A model generated the notes under the pieces. That model did no database searches. It saw only the letters and a program-made list of their open reading frames with translations, and had not been told where the DNA came from. Source: Sphingobium abikonense NBRC 16140 (lineage in GTDB: Bacteria > Pseudomonadota > Alphaproteobacteria > Sphingomonadales > Sphingomonadaceae). Taken from it: a stretch of 64,000 nucleotides of DNA. Numbering within the stretch: position 1 is the stretch's first letter; each line of letters begins with the position of its first letter. The DNA is taken from assembly GCF_001598335.1 (NCBI RefSeq), contig NZ_BCYT01000002.1, positions 1-64,000 of the forward strand. Reading direction: 5' to 3'. Positions 44,112 to 53,986 of this stretch are shown piece by piece. A program made the position numbers and the translations under genes.

Positions 44112-44858
44112 CTATTTCCAGTCGCCATTGATCGCCATCCAGGCCGATGTAGCGGCAATGGCGGCGGTTTCGGCGCGCAGAATGCGCGGGCCGAGCGATA
44201 CGGCCACCGCGCCCGGCGTCGCTTGGATCGCGTCCCGCTCCTGCGGGTCGAATCCGCCCTCTGGCCCGACCAGGAACGCGGCGGGGCCGGGATGGGCGCG
44301 CAGCGTCTGTTCCAGCGGCGCGCCGCCGCTTTCATCCGCGAAAAACAGATGGCGGCTGGCGTCCCAGTCACTCAGCAGCGCGTCCAGCTTCATCAGTGAA
44401 CCAAGGTCGGGCAGGGCGGTGCGCCCGCATTGTTCGGCTGCCTCCACCAGATGCGCGTGCAGCCTGTCGAGGTTCAGCTTGTCGACGACGGCGCGGCGGG
44501 TCAGCACCGGCTGCAATTTCGCCACGCCCAGTTCGCACGCCTTTTCCGCGATCAGGTCGATGCGGCCCTTGCGGATCGGCGCGCAGCACAGCCAATAATC
44601 GGGCACCTGTTCGGGCGCCTTTGTCTGCGCCACGCATTCCAGCACCAGGTCCCGCTTGCGGATGTCGCGCGCGCGCGCCGCCCATTCGCCCGACCGTCCG
44701 TCGAACAGCAGCACGATATCGTCAGGCTTTACCCGCATGACGCTGATCAGATAATGGGCCGGATTGCCGTCCACCGGCACGGCAACGCCATCGCCCAATT
44801 GCGTTTCGACATGCAGACGCGGGGCGCTTTGCGGTGGCCAGGCGGGGGTGGCGGTCAA
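44112..44858 (-). CDS. rsmE: 16S rRNA (uracil1498-N3) methyltransferase
   Basis: A 248-residue SPOUT-family methyltransferase. The N-terminal PUA-like part has HYLISVMRVKPDDIVLLFDG; the C-terminal knot has FLVGPEGGFDPQERDAI near residue 195 and SLGPRILRAETA near residue 225, which bind SAM. TTG at 44858 is chosen because GGGAAGAG lies just upstream; in-frame ATG codons at 44876 and 44891 are alternatives. Confidence 0.92.
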   Translation of the reverse strand: MTATPAWPPQSAPRLHVETQLGDGVAVPVDGNPAHYLISVMRVKPDDIVLLFDGRSGEWAARARDIRKRDLVLECVAQTKAPEQVPDYWLCCAPIRKGRIDLIAEKACELGVAKLQPVLTRRAVVDKLNLDRLHAHLVEAAEQCGRTALPDLGSLMKLDALLSDWDASRHLFFADESGGAPLEQTLRAHPGPAAFLVGPEGGFDPQERDAIQATPGAVAVSLGPRILRAETAAIAATSAWMAINGDWK

Positions 44859-44919
44859 TTCATCTCTTCCCTTCATGTCCGGCTTGCCCATGGGCCTTTG
44901 CGTTCTTTAGAGAAGAAAG

Positions 44920-44950
44920 GGGCTTCGACAAGCTCGGCCCGGACGGAGTG
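44920..44950. repeat. Sphingomonad-type intergenic repeat
   Basis: The stretch GGCTTCGACAAGCTCGGCCC followed by GGACGGAG, between rsmE and ubiA, matches in style the TTCGACAAGCTC-(A/G)GxCCGxACGG elements often seen between genes in sphingomonads. Only one copy is in the window, so repetition is recalled and not seen here. Confidence 0.5.
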
Positions 44951-44957
44951 AAAAAAG

Positions 44958-45863
44958 TTGAGCGATATGATCGTTCCCGACAGCGAGGCGCGCAGCCTGC
45001 TGGCGCGGTTGCCCCAGACACCCCGGATGCTGGCGCAACTGGCGCGGCTGGATCGGCCAATCGGCTGGTGGCTGCTTTTCTGGCCGGGCGCCTGGGCCGT
45101 GGCGCTGGCCGGCGGAGGCTTTGCCCGATGGCCGTTGATCGCCTGGCTGCTGCTGGGCAGCATCGCCATGCGCGGGGCGGGATGTGTGTTCAACGACATC
45201 GTCGATCGCGATCTGGACCGGAAAGTGGCGCGCACCGCCGCCCGGCCGCTGGCGAGCGGAACCTTATCGCTCAAGGTCGCATGGGCGTGGCTGCTGGCGC
45301 TGTGCCTGGTCGGGCTGGTCGTGCTGGTGCAGCTGCGGCCCTACGCGCAGATCGTCGCACTGTGCAGTTTGGCGCTGGTGGCGGCCTATCCCTTTATGAA
45401 GCGGATCACCGGCTGGCCGCAAATATGGCTGGGCCTGGTCTTTTCCTGGGCATGCCTGGTGGGGTGGAGCGAGGTTGCGGGCGCGCTGACGATGGCTGGG
45501 CTTCTTCTCTATGCCGGGTCCGTCTTCTGGGTCATCGGCTATGACACCATTTACGCCTTGCAGGATCGGGAGGATGACGCCCTCATCGGGATCGGGTCCA
45601 GCGCCTTGTCGATGGGGCGTTATGTGCGGCCGGGCGTCACGCTTTGCTATCTGATCGCGCTGTCGCTATGGGCTGCTGCGATCTGGCAGGTGCGCGGGCA
45701 AGGGCTTGCGCTGGCGGCGCTGCTGCCGATGGCGGCGCATCTGATGTGGCAGGTCGGCACGTTGAAGGAGGACGGGATCGACCCGCTGCGCAAATTCCGC
45801 TCCAACCGCTTTGCCGGTTTCCTGATGTTTCTGGCATGCCTTACCGTCGGGACTGCTGCATGA
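44958..45863 (+). CDS. ubiA: 4-hydroxybenzoate polyprenyltransferase
   Basis: A 301-residue membrane prenyltransferase attaching the isoprenoid tail in ubiquinone synthesis. The first Asp-rich motif NDIVDRDLDRKVART near residue 75 and the second YDTIYALQDREDD near residue 195 bind Mg-prenyl diphosphate; about nine hydrophobic segments surround them. The start is TTG at 44958 with GGAG 9 bases upstream. It overlaps the next gene by four bases. Confidence 0.96.
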   Translation: MSDMIVPDSEARSLLARLPQTPRMLAQLARLDRPIGWWLLFWPGAWAVALAGGGFARWPLIAWLLLGSIAMRGAGCVFNDIVDRDLDRKVARTAARPLASGTLSLKVAWAWLLALCLVGLVVLVQLRPYAQIVALCSLALVAAYPFMKRITGWPQIWLGLVFSWACLVGWSEVAGALTMAGLLLYAGSVFWVIGYDTIYALQDREDDALIGIGSSALSMGRYVRPGVTLCYLIALSLWAAAIWQVRGQGLALAALLPMAAHLMWQVGTLKEDGIDPLRKFRSNRFAGFLMFLACLTVGTAA

Positions 45864-47314
45864 CGCCGCAGCCTGGCGCCGATTGCTGGCGGATTGAACG
45901 AGCCGACAAGGCCAGCGTGGTCATCGATGCGGACACCTATTTCCGCCACGCGCGCGCCGCGATGATGAAGGCGAAGCGCCGCATCATGCTGATCGGGTGG
46001 GATTTCGACGCTGCGATCAGCCTGGTGCGCGAGGAAGAAGCGCATGATGGCGCGCCGACCACGATCGGCGAGTTCATCAGCTGGCTGGTCGATCAGACGC
46101 CGGAACTGGAAATCTATCTGCTGCGCTGGGACGTGGGCGCGATCAAGGCGATGGCCCGGCCGACCAATTTCTTCACGACGCTCAAATGGATGGCCCACCC
46201 GCGCGTCACCGTGAAGCTGGACAGCCATCATCCGCCCGCAGCCTCGCATCACCAGAAGATTGTCGTTATCGACGATTGCTTCGCCTTTTGCGGCGGCATC
46301 GACATGACCGGCGACCGGTGGGACACACGCCATCATCGCGACGAGGAGTATGGCCGGCATCATCCCGACGGGTCGCCCTATGGCCCCTGGCATGATGCGA
46401 CCACGGCGCTCAAAGGCCCGGTGGCCGCAGCCCTGGGCGACCATGCCCGCGCGCGCTGGAAGGGGGCGGGCGGCGACGATCTGGAACCGGTCAAGGGCGC
46501 CTATGAATGCTGGCCCGAAGCCCTGCCGGTGCAGTTTGAAAATGTCGACGTCGCCATTGCCCGCACCGCGCCCGAAATGGACGATCAGGAAGGTCTGACC
46601 GAGATTGAGCAGCTCTATCTCAACCAGATCGCGCTGGCGAAACGGCATGTCTATGCCGAAAGCCAATATTTCGCCTCGCGCCGCATAGCCGAGGCGATCG
46701 CGCGGCGACTGGCCGAGCCGGACGGGCCAGAATTCGTCATCATCAACCCGCAGCAGGCCGATGGCTGGCTGGAAAGTCAGGCGATGGATTCGGCGCGCGC
46801 GCGGCTGGTCGAGGCGCTGAAGGCGCGCGATCCGCATGGCCGCCTGCGCCTCTACCACCCCTTCACCCAGCGCGGTGCGCCCATCTATGTCCATGCCAAG
46901 ATCCTGATCGTCGACGATCGGCTGATCCGGGTGGGATCGTCCAACATGAACAACCGCTCGCTTCGCCTCGACACCGAATGCGACATCTGCATCGACACCG
47001 CGCTGCCGGCCAATGCAGGGCGGCAACAGACGATCCTGCGCATTCGCGACGACCTGATCGCCGAACATCTCGACCTGCCGCTGGAGCGGGTGGCGGCGGT
47101 GATTGCCGAGCGCGGCCTGATCGCGGGGATTGAGGAACTGCGGCAGAAGCCCGGCCGGACCCTGCGCCCCTACCGGACGCCCGATCTCAATGCGGTGCAG
47201 GAATGGCTGGCCGACAATGAGGTGCTGGACCCCGAAGGCCCTGAGGAAATGTTCGAGCCGATCAGCGAGCGCGGCCTGTTCCGCCGGATGAAGGGCTGGT
47301 TCGGCCGTCCGTAG
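45860..47314 (+). CDS. Phospholipase D-family protein
   Basis: A 484-residue protein with two HKD active-site motifs: HHQKIVVIDD near residue 133 and VHAKILIVDDRLIRVGSSNMNNRS near residue 345. This is the layout of bacterial phospholipase D and cardiolipin-synthase-like enzymes. No signal peptide or transmembrane start is evident, unlike ClsA. The ATGA overlap with ubiA suggests coupling of expression only. The substrate (phospholipid versus other phosphodiester) is not resolved. Confidence 0.88.
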   Translation: MTPQPGADCWRIERADKASVVIDADTYFRHARAAMMKAKRRIMLIGWDFDAAISLVREEEAHDGAPTTIGEFISWLVDQTPELEIYLLRWDVGAIKAMARPTNFFTTLKWMAHPRVTVKLDSHHPPAASHHQKIVVIDDCFAFCGGIDMTGDRWDTRHHRDEEYGRHHPDGSPYGPWHDATTALKGPVAAALGDHARARWKGAGGDDLEPVKGAYECWPEALPVQFENVDVAIARTAPEMDDQEGLTEIEQLYLNQIALAKRHVYAESQYFASRRIAEAIARRLAEPDGPEFVIINPQQADGWLESQAMDSARARLVEALKARDPHGRLRLYHPFTQRGAPIYVHAKILIVDDRLIRVGSSNMNNRSLRLDTECDICIDTALPANAGRQQTILRIRDDLIAEHLDLPLERVAAVIAERGLIAGIEELRQKPGRTLRPYRTPDLNAVQEWLADNEVLDPEGPEEMFEPISERGLFRRMKGWFGRP

Positions 47315-47333
47315 GGGGAACGGTGCGGAGGGC

Positions 47334-50300
47334 CTATTCCGCCGCCAGCAGCGCTTCGGCGCCGTGCAGATTGACGGACACCAACCGGCTGACCCCGGGT
47401 TCGACCATGGTGACGCCGAACAGGCGGTGCATCCGCGCCATGCTGACGGCATTGTGGGTGACGATGAGGTAGCGGGTGTTGGTCTGCGCGACCATCGCGT
47501 CGAGCAGGTCGCAGAAACGCTCGACATTGGCGTCGTCCAGCGGCGCGTCGACCTCGTCCAGCACGCAGATCGGTGCGGGATTGGTCAGGAAAAGGCCGAA
47601 GATGAGCGCCACGGCGGTCAGCGCCTGTTCGCCACCCGACAAAAGCGTGAGCGCGGCGAGCTTCTTGCCGGGCGGCTGCGCCATGATTTCCAGTCCCGCC
47701 TCCAGCGGATCGTCGCTGTCGATCAATTCCAGATGCGCCTGGCCGCCATTGAACAGGGTGGTGAAAAGGCGACGGAAATGACCGTCCACCGCCTCGAACG
47801 CAGCGAGCAGGCGCTGGCGCCCCTCCCGGTTGAGGCTGCCGATCGATCCGCGCAGCTGGTGAATGGCTTGGGTGAGCTCGGCGCTTTCGGCCCGGCTGCT
47901 CGCCTGGCTGGTTTCCAAATCGGCCAGTTCCTGCGCGGCGACCAGATTGACCGGCCCGATCCGCTCACGGTCGGCGACGAAACGGTCATGTTCTGCCTGT
48001 TCGGTCTGGGCAATGCGGATGTCGGCGCTGGCGAAGCCTAGCTTTTCTGGCAGCACCGGGGGCGGGCATTCGAAGCGTTCGCCCGACAAGCGGTTGGTTT
48101 CCAGCCGGCGTTCATCGGCCGCTTCGGCGCGGGCGACGGCGGTGGCGCGCGATTCTCGGGCAGCGGCGAGCGTTTCGCCAGCCTGCGCCGCCTGGGCTTC
48201 GGCCTGGCGCAGGGCCGCCTCCGCAGCCAGTTCCGCCCCGCGTGCTTGGTCGGCGGCCTCGGTCAGCGCCGATCCTTGCGTTTCAAGCTCGGCAATCGCC
48301 TGGCCGAGGCGATCGGGCATGCCCCCGATCTCCGTCCCTTCTTTTGCAATGTCATCGCCGCGCGCGGCCATGGCGGCGATGCGTTTGGCGGCCTCGCCAG
48401 CGCGGGCACGCCAACTCTTGATCTCCGCATCGGCGGCTGCCTGCCTGTCGCGATCGCTGTCCAGTGCGCGATCGGCCAGCGCCTGATCGGCCTGCAACTG
48501 GCTGACGGCGGCGCGGGCTTTCTCGCTGGCCTGGGTGAGGGCAGTAACAAGCTGACCGTTTGCCGCGCCATCGGGCATCGAAGCGCGCGCGGCCTGCGCC
48601 TTTTCCTGCTCGGCCTGTGCGCGCAGCAGGTCGGCGCGCGCGCCGGCGAGTCGTTCCTCCACCGCTTCGCGCCGCCCGGCAAGCCGCTCCAGCGCCGTCG
48701 TTGCTTCATCGCCGGCACGCAGCGCCGCGCGAAGCTTCTGATCGGCTTGGGCGAGGGCGGCGCGCCCGGCCGACAAGGCAACGACCGCCGCTTGCTCGCG
48801 CGCTTTGGCCTCATCCTGCGCGGCGGCGGCATCGTCCACCTCCACTTGCGCGGCCGGGCGCGCGAGGGCGATCGCATCCAGCCGGTTGAGGCGGATGAGC
48901 CGTTCGGCCGCCGCAGCTCCGCCTTCCAACGCGACATAGCCGTCCCAGCGGCGCAACTGGCCGTCGCGGGTGACGAGGCGCTGTCCCACCGCCAATGGCT
49001 GGCCTTCGTCGCTGTCCATCACGGCAATCTGCGCAAGGCGGCGGGCCAGCGCGGCAGGGGCCGTGACATGATCGGCAAGCGGCGTCGCGCCGGTGGGAAG
49101 CGCAGGGTCCTGCGCGGAAGGCTCTGCGCCGGACCAGCGGCGCTTGCCATCGATAGCGACCGGGGCTTCGAGATCGTCCCCCAGCGCGGCGGCGAGGGCG
49201 CGCTCATAACCGGGCGCAGCCTTTACCTGATCCAGAGCGCGCGCCTTCGCGCCTGCGCCGCCATCGACCGCGCGCTGGAGCGCGGCGGCTTCGCTGTCCA
49301 GCGCGGCGAGCGTTGCGCGGGCCGATGCCAGCACGGCTTCCGCCGTCGCGCGCGCATCGGCGGCGGCCTGTCTATCCTGCTCAGCGGCCTCGATCGCGGC
49401 TTCGGCGGTATCGCGGTCATCCTGCGCCCGAGCCTGGTCGGCCTGCGCACTTTGGCGCCTAGCCATCAGCGGCTCAGGATCGGGCAGGGAAGCAGCGTCG
49501 GCTTCGATCCGCGCCATCTCTCGTTCCGCCCGCTCGCGCTGGTTGCGGGCAGCGGCGAGCGCGGCTTCGGCGACGCGCAGTTCGGCCTGTTCCGCCGCCT
49601 GCGTCGCCATGGCGCGGGCCAGATCGAGTTCGGCGTCTCGCGCTTCTCCTTCAACCTTTGCAATGCGTGCGGCAAAATCGGGGCGCAGCTTTTCGGTTTC
49701 GGCGATGCGTGACTTGAGCGTCCCAATTTCGGCGGTCAGCCGTGCGATCGCGTCGGCGGCGTCATTGGCAAGCGTGCCTTCGCGCGCGCGATCCTCCTCC
49801 AGCCGACTGGCCTGTTGTGTGAGATCGGCAAGGCGACGAAGGACCGATTCCCGTTCGGTGCGCAGGGCGGCGAGCCGGTGGCCCGCCTCGCTCGCGGCAT
49901 CGCGGGCGGCCTGCGCCGCCACCCGGCATTCCCCGAGCGTGGCAAGGGCGGCCTGCGCATGGGCTGCGGCGGCGAGCTGTGCTTCTTGCGCGGCGGCGAC
50001 GGCAGCGTCGGCTTGGCCTGCCTCGGCGCGGGCCGCTTCCGCGCTGGCATGGGCCTCTCGCCAGCGCGCGAAGAGAACACGGCCTTCCGCAACGCGGGTC
50101 TGGTCGGACAGGCGGATATAGCGTTCCGCTGCCTTCGCCTGCCGCCGCAGGGCGTTGGCGCGCATATCCATGTCGAGCAGGATTTCGTCCAAGCGCGCGA
50201 GATTGGTTTCGGCCGCGCGCAATTTCTGTTCGGCATCCTTGCGCCGGACGTGCAGACCAGCGATTCCCGCCGCTTCCTCCAGCATCGCGCGGCGTTCCTG

Positions 50301-50777
50301 CGGCCGCGCGGCGATGACGGCGGCAATGCGCCCCTGGCTGACAAGGGCGGGACTATGCGGGCCAGTGGCGGCGTCGGCGAAGACCAGCGCCACATCCTTG
50401 GCGCGCACATCCTTGCCATTGGCGCGATAGGCGCTGCCCGCGCCGCGTTCGATCCGGCGGGTGACGTCCAGTTCGCCATCGGCGCCGACGTCCACCGCGT
50501 TGAACAGCTCGCCCTGCTCCTGGATGGTCAGCAGCGACACTTCGGCAAAGTCACGCCGGGGCCGGCTGGCGGTGCCGGCGAAGATCACATCCTCCATGCC
50601 CGCGCCGCGCATGGATTTGGCGCTCGATTCGCCCATGACCCAACGAATGGCTTCCAGCAGGTTGGACTTGCCGCAGCCATTGGGGCCGACGATACCGGTC
50701 AGTCCCGGCTCGATCCGCAATTCGGTGGCATCGACGAAGCTTTTGAAGCCGGAAAGCTTGAGCCGCTTTATCTGCAT
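47334..50777 (-). CDS. smc: Chromosome segregation ATPase SMC
   Basis: A 1147-residue structural-maintenance-of-chromosomes protein. The N-terminal Walker A is IVGPNGCGKSNLLEAIRWV near residue 35; long alanine-rich coiled coils (about 170-480 and 640-960) flank a hinge near residues 490-620 containing AAALGDDLEAPVA; the C-terminal signature LLSGGEQALTAVAL and Walker B CVLDEVDAPLDDANV lie near residue 1070. Length is normal. It uses ScpA and ScpB partners, not encoded here. The two DsbA-like genes lie upstream on the same strand. Confidence 0.96.
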   Translation of the reverse strand: MQIKRLKLSGFKSFVDATELRIEPGLTGIVGPNGCGKSNLLEAIRWVMGESSAKSMRGAGMEDVIFAGTASRPRRDFAEVSLLTIQEQGELFNAVDVGADGELDVTRRIERGAGSAYRANGKDVRAKDVALVFADAATGPHSPALVSQGRIAAVIAARPQERRAMLEEAAGIAGLHVRRKDAEQKLRAAETNLARLDEILLDMDMRANALRRQAKAAERYIRLSDQTRVAEGRVLFARWREAHASAEAARAEAGQADAAVAAAQEAQLAAAAHAQAALATLGECRVAAQAARDAASEAGHRLAALRTERESVLRRLADLTQQASRLEEDRAREGTLANDAADAIARLTAEIGTLKSRIAETEKLRPDFAARIAKVEGEARDAELDLARAMATQAAEQAELRVAEAALAAARNQRERAEREMARIEADAASLPDPEPLMARRQSAQADQARAQDDRDTAEAAIEAAEQDRQAAADARATAEAVLASARATLAALDSEAAALQRAVDGGAGAKARALDQVKAAPGYERALAAALGDDLEAPVAIDGKRRWSGAEPSAQDPALPTGATPLADHVTAPAALARRLAQIAVMDSDEGQPLAVGQRLVTRDGQLRRWDGYVALEGGAAAAERLIRLNRLDAIALARPAAQVEVDDAAAAQDEAKAREQAAVVALSAGRAALAQADQKLRAALRAGDEATTALERLAGRREAVEERLAGARADLLRAQAEQEKAQAARASMPDGAANGQLVTALTQASEKARAAVSQLQADQALADRALDSDRDRQAAADAEIKSWRARAGEAAKRIAAMAARGDDIAKEGTEIGGMPDRLGQAIAELETQGSALTEAADQARGAELAAEAALRQAEAQAAQAGETLAAARESRATAVARAEAADERRLETNRLSGERFECPPPVLPEKLGFASADIRIAQTEQAEHDRFVADRERIGPVNLVAAQELADLETSQASSRAESAELTQAIHQLRGSIGSLNREGRQRLLAAFEAVDGHFRRLFTTLFNGGQAHLELIDSDDPLEAGLEIMAQPPGKKLAALTLLSGGEQALTAVALIFGLFLTNPAPICVLDEVDAPLDDANVERFCDLLDAMVAQTNTRYLIVTHNAVSMARMHRLFGVTMVEPGVSRLVSVNLHGAEALLAAE

Positions 50778-50851
50778 GGCGGCGATCCGGGGCAGCGCGC
50801 CGCCCCGGCTCCCCTTCGGTCAGGCGGCGATGTCAGCCCCCCGCCGCGCAA

Positions 50852-51583
50852 TCAGAGACCTGCTTCCTTGAGACGGGGTTCGAGCGAGGCCCAGTTGGCG
50901 GCGTTGTCCACCAGCACCCCGTTGATGAGGAAGCTGGGCGTGCCGGTGATCTGATATTGATTGTTCGCCGCCTCGACGCCCTTTGCCAGCTTTTCGGCGG
51001 TGGCCGTGTCGGCCAGGCACTGTTTGGCCTGATCTTCGGAAATGCCGCGCTGCTTGGCGAAGTCGATCAGCCCCGCGATCTGCGCAATGGCGACCGGGCG
51101 CTGCGCGGGCGACAGTTGCTCCACGCCCTTGAAGGCGTCGTCCTGGCCCTGCACCTTTTCGAACATTGCGCCCTGATTGGCGAAAAACTGTTCGGACAGC
51201 GGATAGAAGACGTCCTTGCCGCCGCAGCGGGCGAGCAGCGCGGTGGTCAGGTCGATGGGATCGCGCACATAGGTGCGGAATTCATAGCTCATCTTGCCCG
51301 TGTCGACGAGCTTGCGGATTTCCGGCGAGGCGGTTTCGGCAAATTCGGCGCAATGGCTGCAGGTGAAGGAGCCATATTCGACGAGCTTCACCTTCGCGTC
51401 GGGATTGCCCATCACGAAATTACCCTCGGGCGTGTCGTTCACCGTTGCAGACCATGTCGTGCCGGCGGGCGCGGGTACGGCGGCCACTGGCGCGCCGCTG
51501 GGCTTGGCTGCTTCTTCGCTGCTGTTGCAGGCGGCAAGGCTGAGGCTGACGGCGACTAGGGCAAGACCGGTAAAGGCTTTCAC
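50852..51583 (-). CDS. DsbA-family thioredoxin-fold lipoprotein
   Basis: A 243-residue periplasmic thiol oxidoreductase. A lipobox (SLSLAAC) gives a membrane-anchored mature protein; a proline/alanine linker leads to the thioredoxin fold with active site CSHC (FTCSHCAEF near residue 76) and a cis-proline loop GTPSFLING near residue 216. GTG start. It is a paralogue of the next gene, with the same order of motifs, and probably reduces, isomerises or oxidises envelope disulfides. Confidence 0.9.
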   Translation of the reverse strand: MKAFTGLALVAVSLSLAACNSSEEAAKPSGAPVAAVPAPAGTTWSATVNDTPEGNFVMGNPDAKVKLVEYGSFTCSHCAEFAETASPEIRKLVDTGKMSYEFRTYVRDPIDLTTALLARCGGKDVFYPLSEQFFANQGAMFEKVQGQDDAFKGVEQLSPAQRPVAIAQIAGLIDFAKQRGISEDQAKQCLADTATAEKLAKGVEAANNQYQITGTPSFLINGVLVDNAANWASLEPRLKEAGL

Positions 51584-51625
51584 GACGGGCAGGGCTCCGA
51601 TGATTGGCGATGGGCGTGGTGTAGA

Positions 51626-52291
51626 TCAGCGGGCGGCGAGGGGCAATGCGGCCTTGACTGCAGCCCAGTTCGACCCGTCCACCTTCGTACCATTGATAGT
51701 GAAGCCGGGCGTTCCGGTAATCTTCACCTTGGTCCAAGCCTCGTCGGTCATCGCCAGCACCTGCTTCATCGATTGCGGGTTGGCGATGCAGGCGTTGAGC
51801 TGGGCGTTGGTGAAGCCGCGCCTGTTCATCAGCGCATAGAGGCCGGTCTTCTGGCCGATATCCTGAAGCGCAGGGATCTGATCGGCGGGTTTTTGCGCGT
51901 CGCGATCATAGCTTTCGACCTGCGTGATCCAGGCGCTCTGGTTGGCGAAAAGCGCCTCATGATTGCCCATGAACTTCGCCGGTCCGCCGCAGCGCGCGAG
52001 CAGGGCGGCGGTCAGGTCATATTTGTCGCGCACGGCATTGCGCACTTCGACCCCCACCTTGCCGCCCTTCACATAATCGCTGCGAAGCGGCGCGCTCGCC
52101 TCACTGACGAAATGCGCGCAGTGCGAGCAGGTGTAGCTGACATATTCGACCAATTTGGTGGGCGCGGCCGGATTGCCCATATAATGGCCGCCGATCGGCG
52201 TCATCGTGACGCGGCTGACCCAGTTGGCAGCGGGCGCTGCGACGAGGGCGGCGGGGAGGGCAAGCAGGCTGAGCGAAAGAAGCTTCTTCAT
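51626..52291 (-). CDS. DsbA-family thiol:disulfide oxidoreductase
   Basis: A 221-residue exported protein: a cleavable signal peptide (about 1-19, ending LVAAPA), thioredoxin fold with CSHC in YTCSHCAHF near residue 55 and the cis-proline loop GTPGFTING near residue 195. The ATG at 52291 begins the signal peptide; longer frames upstream lack one. It is a tandem paralogue of the lipoprotein form at 50852-51583, 42 bases apart. Confidence 0.9.
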   Translation of the reverse strand: MKKLLSLSLLALPAALVAAPAANWVSRVTMTPIGGHYMGNPAAPTKLVEYVSYTCSHCAHFVSEASAPLRSDYVKGGKVGVEVRNAVRDKYDLTAALLARCGGPAKFMGNHEALFANQSAWITQVESYDRDAQKPADQIPALQDIGQKTGLYALMNRRGFTNAQLNACIANPQSMKQVLAMTDEAWTKVKITGTPGFTINGTKVDGSNWAAVKAALPLAAR

Positions 52292-52346
52292 GGGCGCGCG
52301 TCCAAAAAAGGCTGACATAGACGGGGCAGGCTGAACCACGGCTAAA

Positions 52347-52889
52347 CTAGCTGACCTTGGGCAGACCACTGCTGTTGGCGAGTCCCTGCGCCAGCGATTC
52401 AAGCACCGCGCGCAATTCGGGATCGCCAATATCGCGCAGCGAATCGCCCAGCTCCACCGGGATAGGCCGCAAATTACGCGGTGGTGGCCTTCGTTCCGCG
52501 CTGATCGAGGCGATCTGGCCCTGGCGCATTGCGACCTTGGCCACCGCGGCATAGCCGAAAAAGCGGTTCACCCGTTCGATGATGTCGGGCAGCACATGCT
52601 GGATCATCGGCGCATGGCCGCTCATCACGGTCAGTTGCAGCGTGCCGCCGGCCTTCTTGCCGACCGGGAAGCGAATCGATTCAGGCGCGGACACCGCCGC
52701 ATAATGGGGGCCGACAATTTCGGTCCAGCGGGTGACGATGCTCGACTGGACGAAACCGAACTTGCGGAATGCGGCGCGCCCGATGTCGGGCATCAGGTCC
52801 GCGATCTGGCGCGGCGCGCCGACGCGCGGTCGTTCCTCGGCAGGCACTTTGCGCATTTTCATTTTCGGGCTGGCCGGGCGTTCCGTCAT
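52347..52889 (-). CDS. DUF721 (DciA-like) protein
   Basis: A 180-residue protein with a DUF721 core (about 45-140): IGRAAFRKFGFVQSSIVTRW, then TLQLTVMSGHAPMIQHVLPDIIERVNRFFGY. DUF721 includes DciA, the replicative helicase loader of many bacteria lacking DnaC, so a role in replication start is possible; the family is also called DUF721-type RNA-binding-like. ATG 52889 begins MTERPASP. It is divergent from mutY. Confidence 0.8.
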   Translation of the reverse strand: MTERPASPKMKMRKVPAEERPRVGAPRQIADLMPDIGRAAFRKFGFVQSSIVTRWTEIVGPHYAAVSAPESIRFPVGKKAGGTLQLTVMSGHAPMIQHVLPDIIERVNRFFGYAAVAKVAMRQGQIASISAERRPPPRNLRPIPVELGDSLRDIGDPELRAVLESLAQGLANSSGLPKVS

Positions 52890-52915
52890 GGCCCGCTTAA
52901 TGGCATAGGGCTGCC

Positions 52916-53986
52916 ATGCGCGTCGAGGGTCGAGAGTCAAAAATCGCGGGGGACCTGCTTGCGCATTATGATGTCCATGCGCGCCGCCTGCCGTGGCGCG
53001 CGCCACCGGGCGCCAATGCCAGCGATCCCTATCGGGTCTGGTTGTCCGAAGTGATGCTGCAACAGACGACGGTGGCGGCGGTTGGTCCCTATTTCGCCAA
53101 GTTCACCACCAGCTGGCCGACGGTCCAGGATCTGGCGGCGGCGCAGGACGCGGATGTCATGGCGGCATGGGCTGGCCTTGGCTATTATGCGCGGGCGCGC
53201 AACCTGCTGGCCTGCGCGCGGGCAGTAGTGCGCGACCATGATGGGCGCTTTCCCGATACAGAGGAAGGGCTGCGCGCCTTGCCGGGCGTGGGCGCCTATA
53301 CCGCCGCCGCCGTCGCTGCCATCGCCTTTGGCCGGCGGGCCGTGGTGGTGGACGCCAATGTCGAGCGGGTGGTCGCGCGACTATTCGCCATCGATACGCC
53401 GCTGCCAGCCGCGCGACCCGCGATCCGCGTCGCTGCCGACGCCATCACGCCGGACGCACGGGCCGGCGATTTCGCGCAGGCGATGATGGATCTGGGCGCG
53501 ACCATCTGCACGCCGCGCAATCCCGCCTGCGGCATCTGTCCGCTGCGGCAGGACTGCGCGGCCTTTGCCACCGCCGACCCCGCCGCTTTTCCGGTCAAGG
53601 CGCCGAAAAAGGCGAAGCCGCACCGGCTGGGCCATGGCTGGTGGATCGAGCGCGAAGGCCATGTGTGGCTGGTGCGCCGACCGGACAAGGGATTGCTGGG
53701 CGGAATGCGTGCGCTGCCGAGTTCCGATTGGAACGCCACGCCGGAATGGACGCCGCCCGTCGATGCGGCATGGACCAGCCTTGTCGAGCCGGTCAGCCAT
53801 GTCTTCACCCATTTCTCGCTGGCGCTTGCGCTCCATCGCGCCCATCTGGTCGCAGGAATGGAGCCAATGGGGACGGGCGAATGGTGGCCGGTCGAGCGCA
53901 TTGGCGAGGCTGGGCTGCCGACTCTGTTTGCGCGCGCGGCCGACGCGGTGAGAAAGGACAAGGATGCACGGAACGCAACAGACTGA
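52916..53986 (+). CDS. mutY: A/G-specific adenine glycosylase
   Basis: A 356-residue DNA repair enzyme removing adenine opposite 8-oxoguanine. The catalytic Glu lies in LSEVMLQQTTV near residue 45; the HhH motif is LPGVGAYTAAAVAAIAFG near residue 123 with the Asp in VVVDANVERV; the [4Fe-4S] cluster is in CTPRNPACGICPLRQDC (Cx6Cx2Cx5C) near residue 200; the C-terminal NUDIX-like domain that reads 8-oxoG follows. It overlaps nudC by 23 bases. Confidence 0.96.
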   Translation: MRVEGRESKIAGDLLAHYDVHARRLPWRAPPGANASDPYRVWLSEVMLQQTTVAAVGPYFAKFTTSWPTVQDLAAAQDADVMAAWAGLGYYARARNLLACARAVVRDHDGRFPDTEEGLRALPGVGAYTAAAVAAIAFGRRAVVVDANVERVVARLFAIDTPLPAARPAIRVAADAITPDARAGDFAQAMMDLGATICTPRNPACGICPLRQDCAAFATADPAAFPVKAPKKAKPHRLGHGWWIEREGHVWLVRRPDKGLLGGMRALPSSDWNATPEWTPPVDAAWTSLVEPVSHVFTHFSLALALHRAHLVAGMEPMGTGEWWPVERIGEAGLPTLFARAADAVRKDKDARNATD

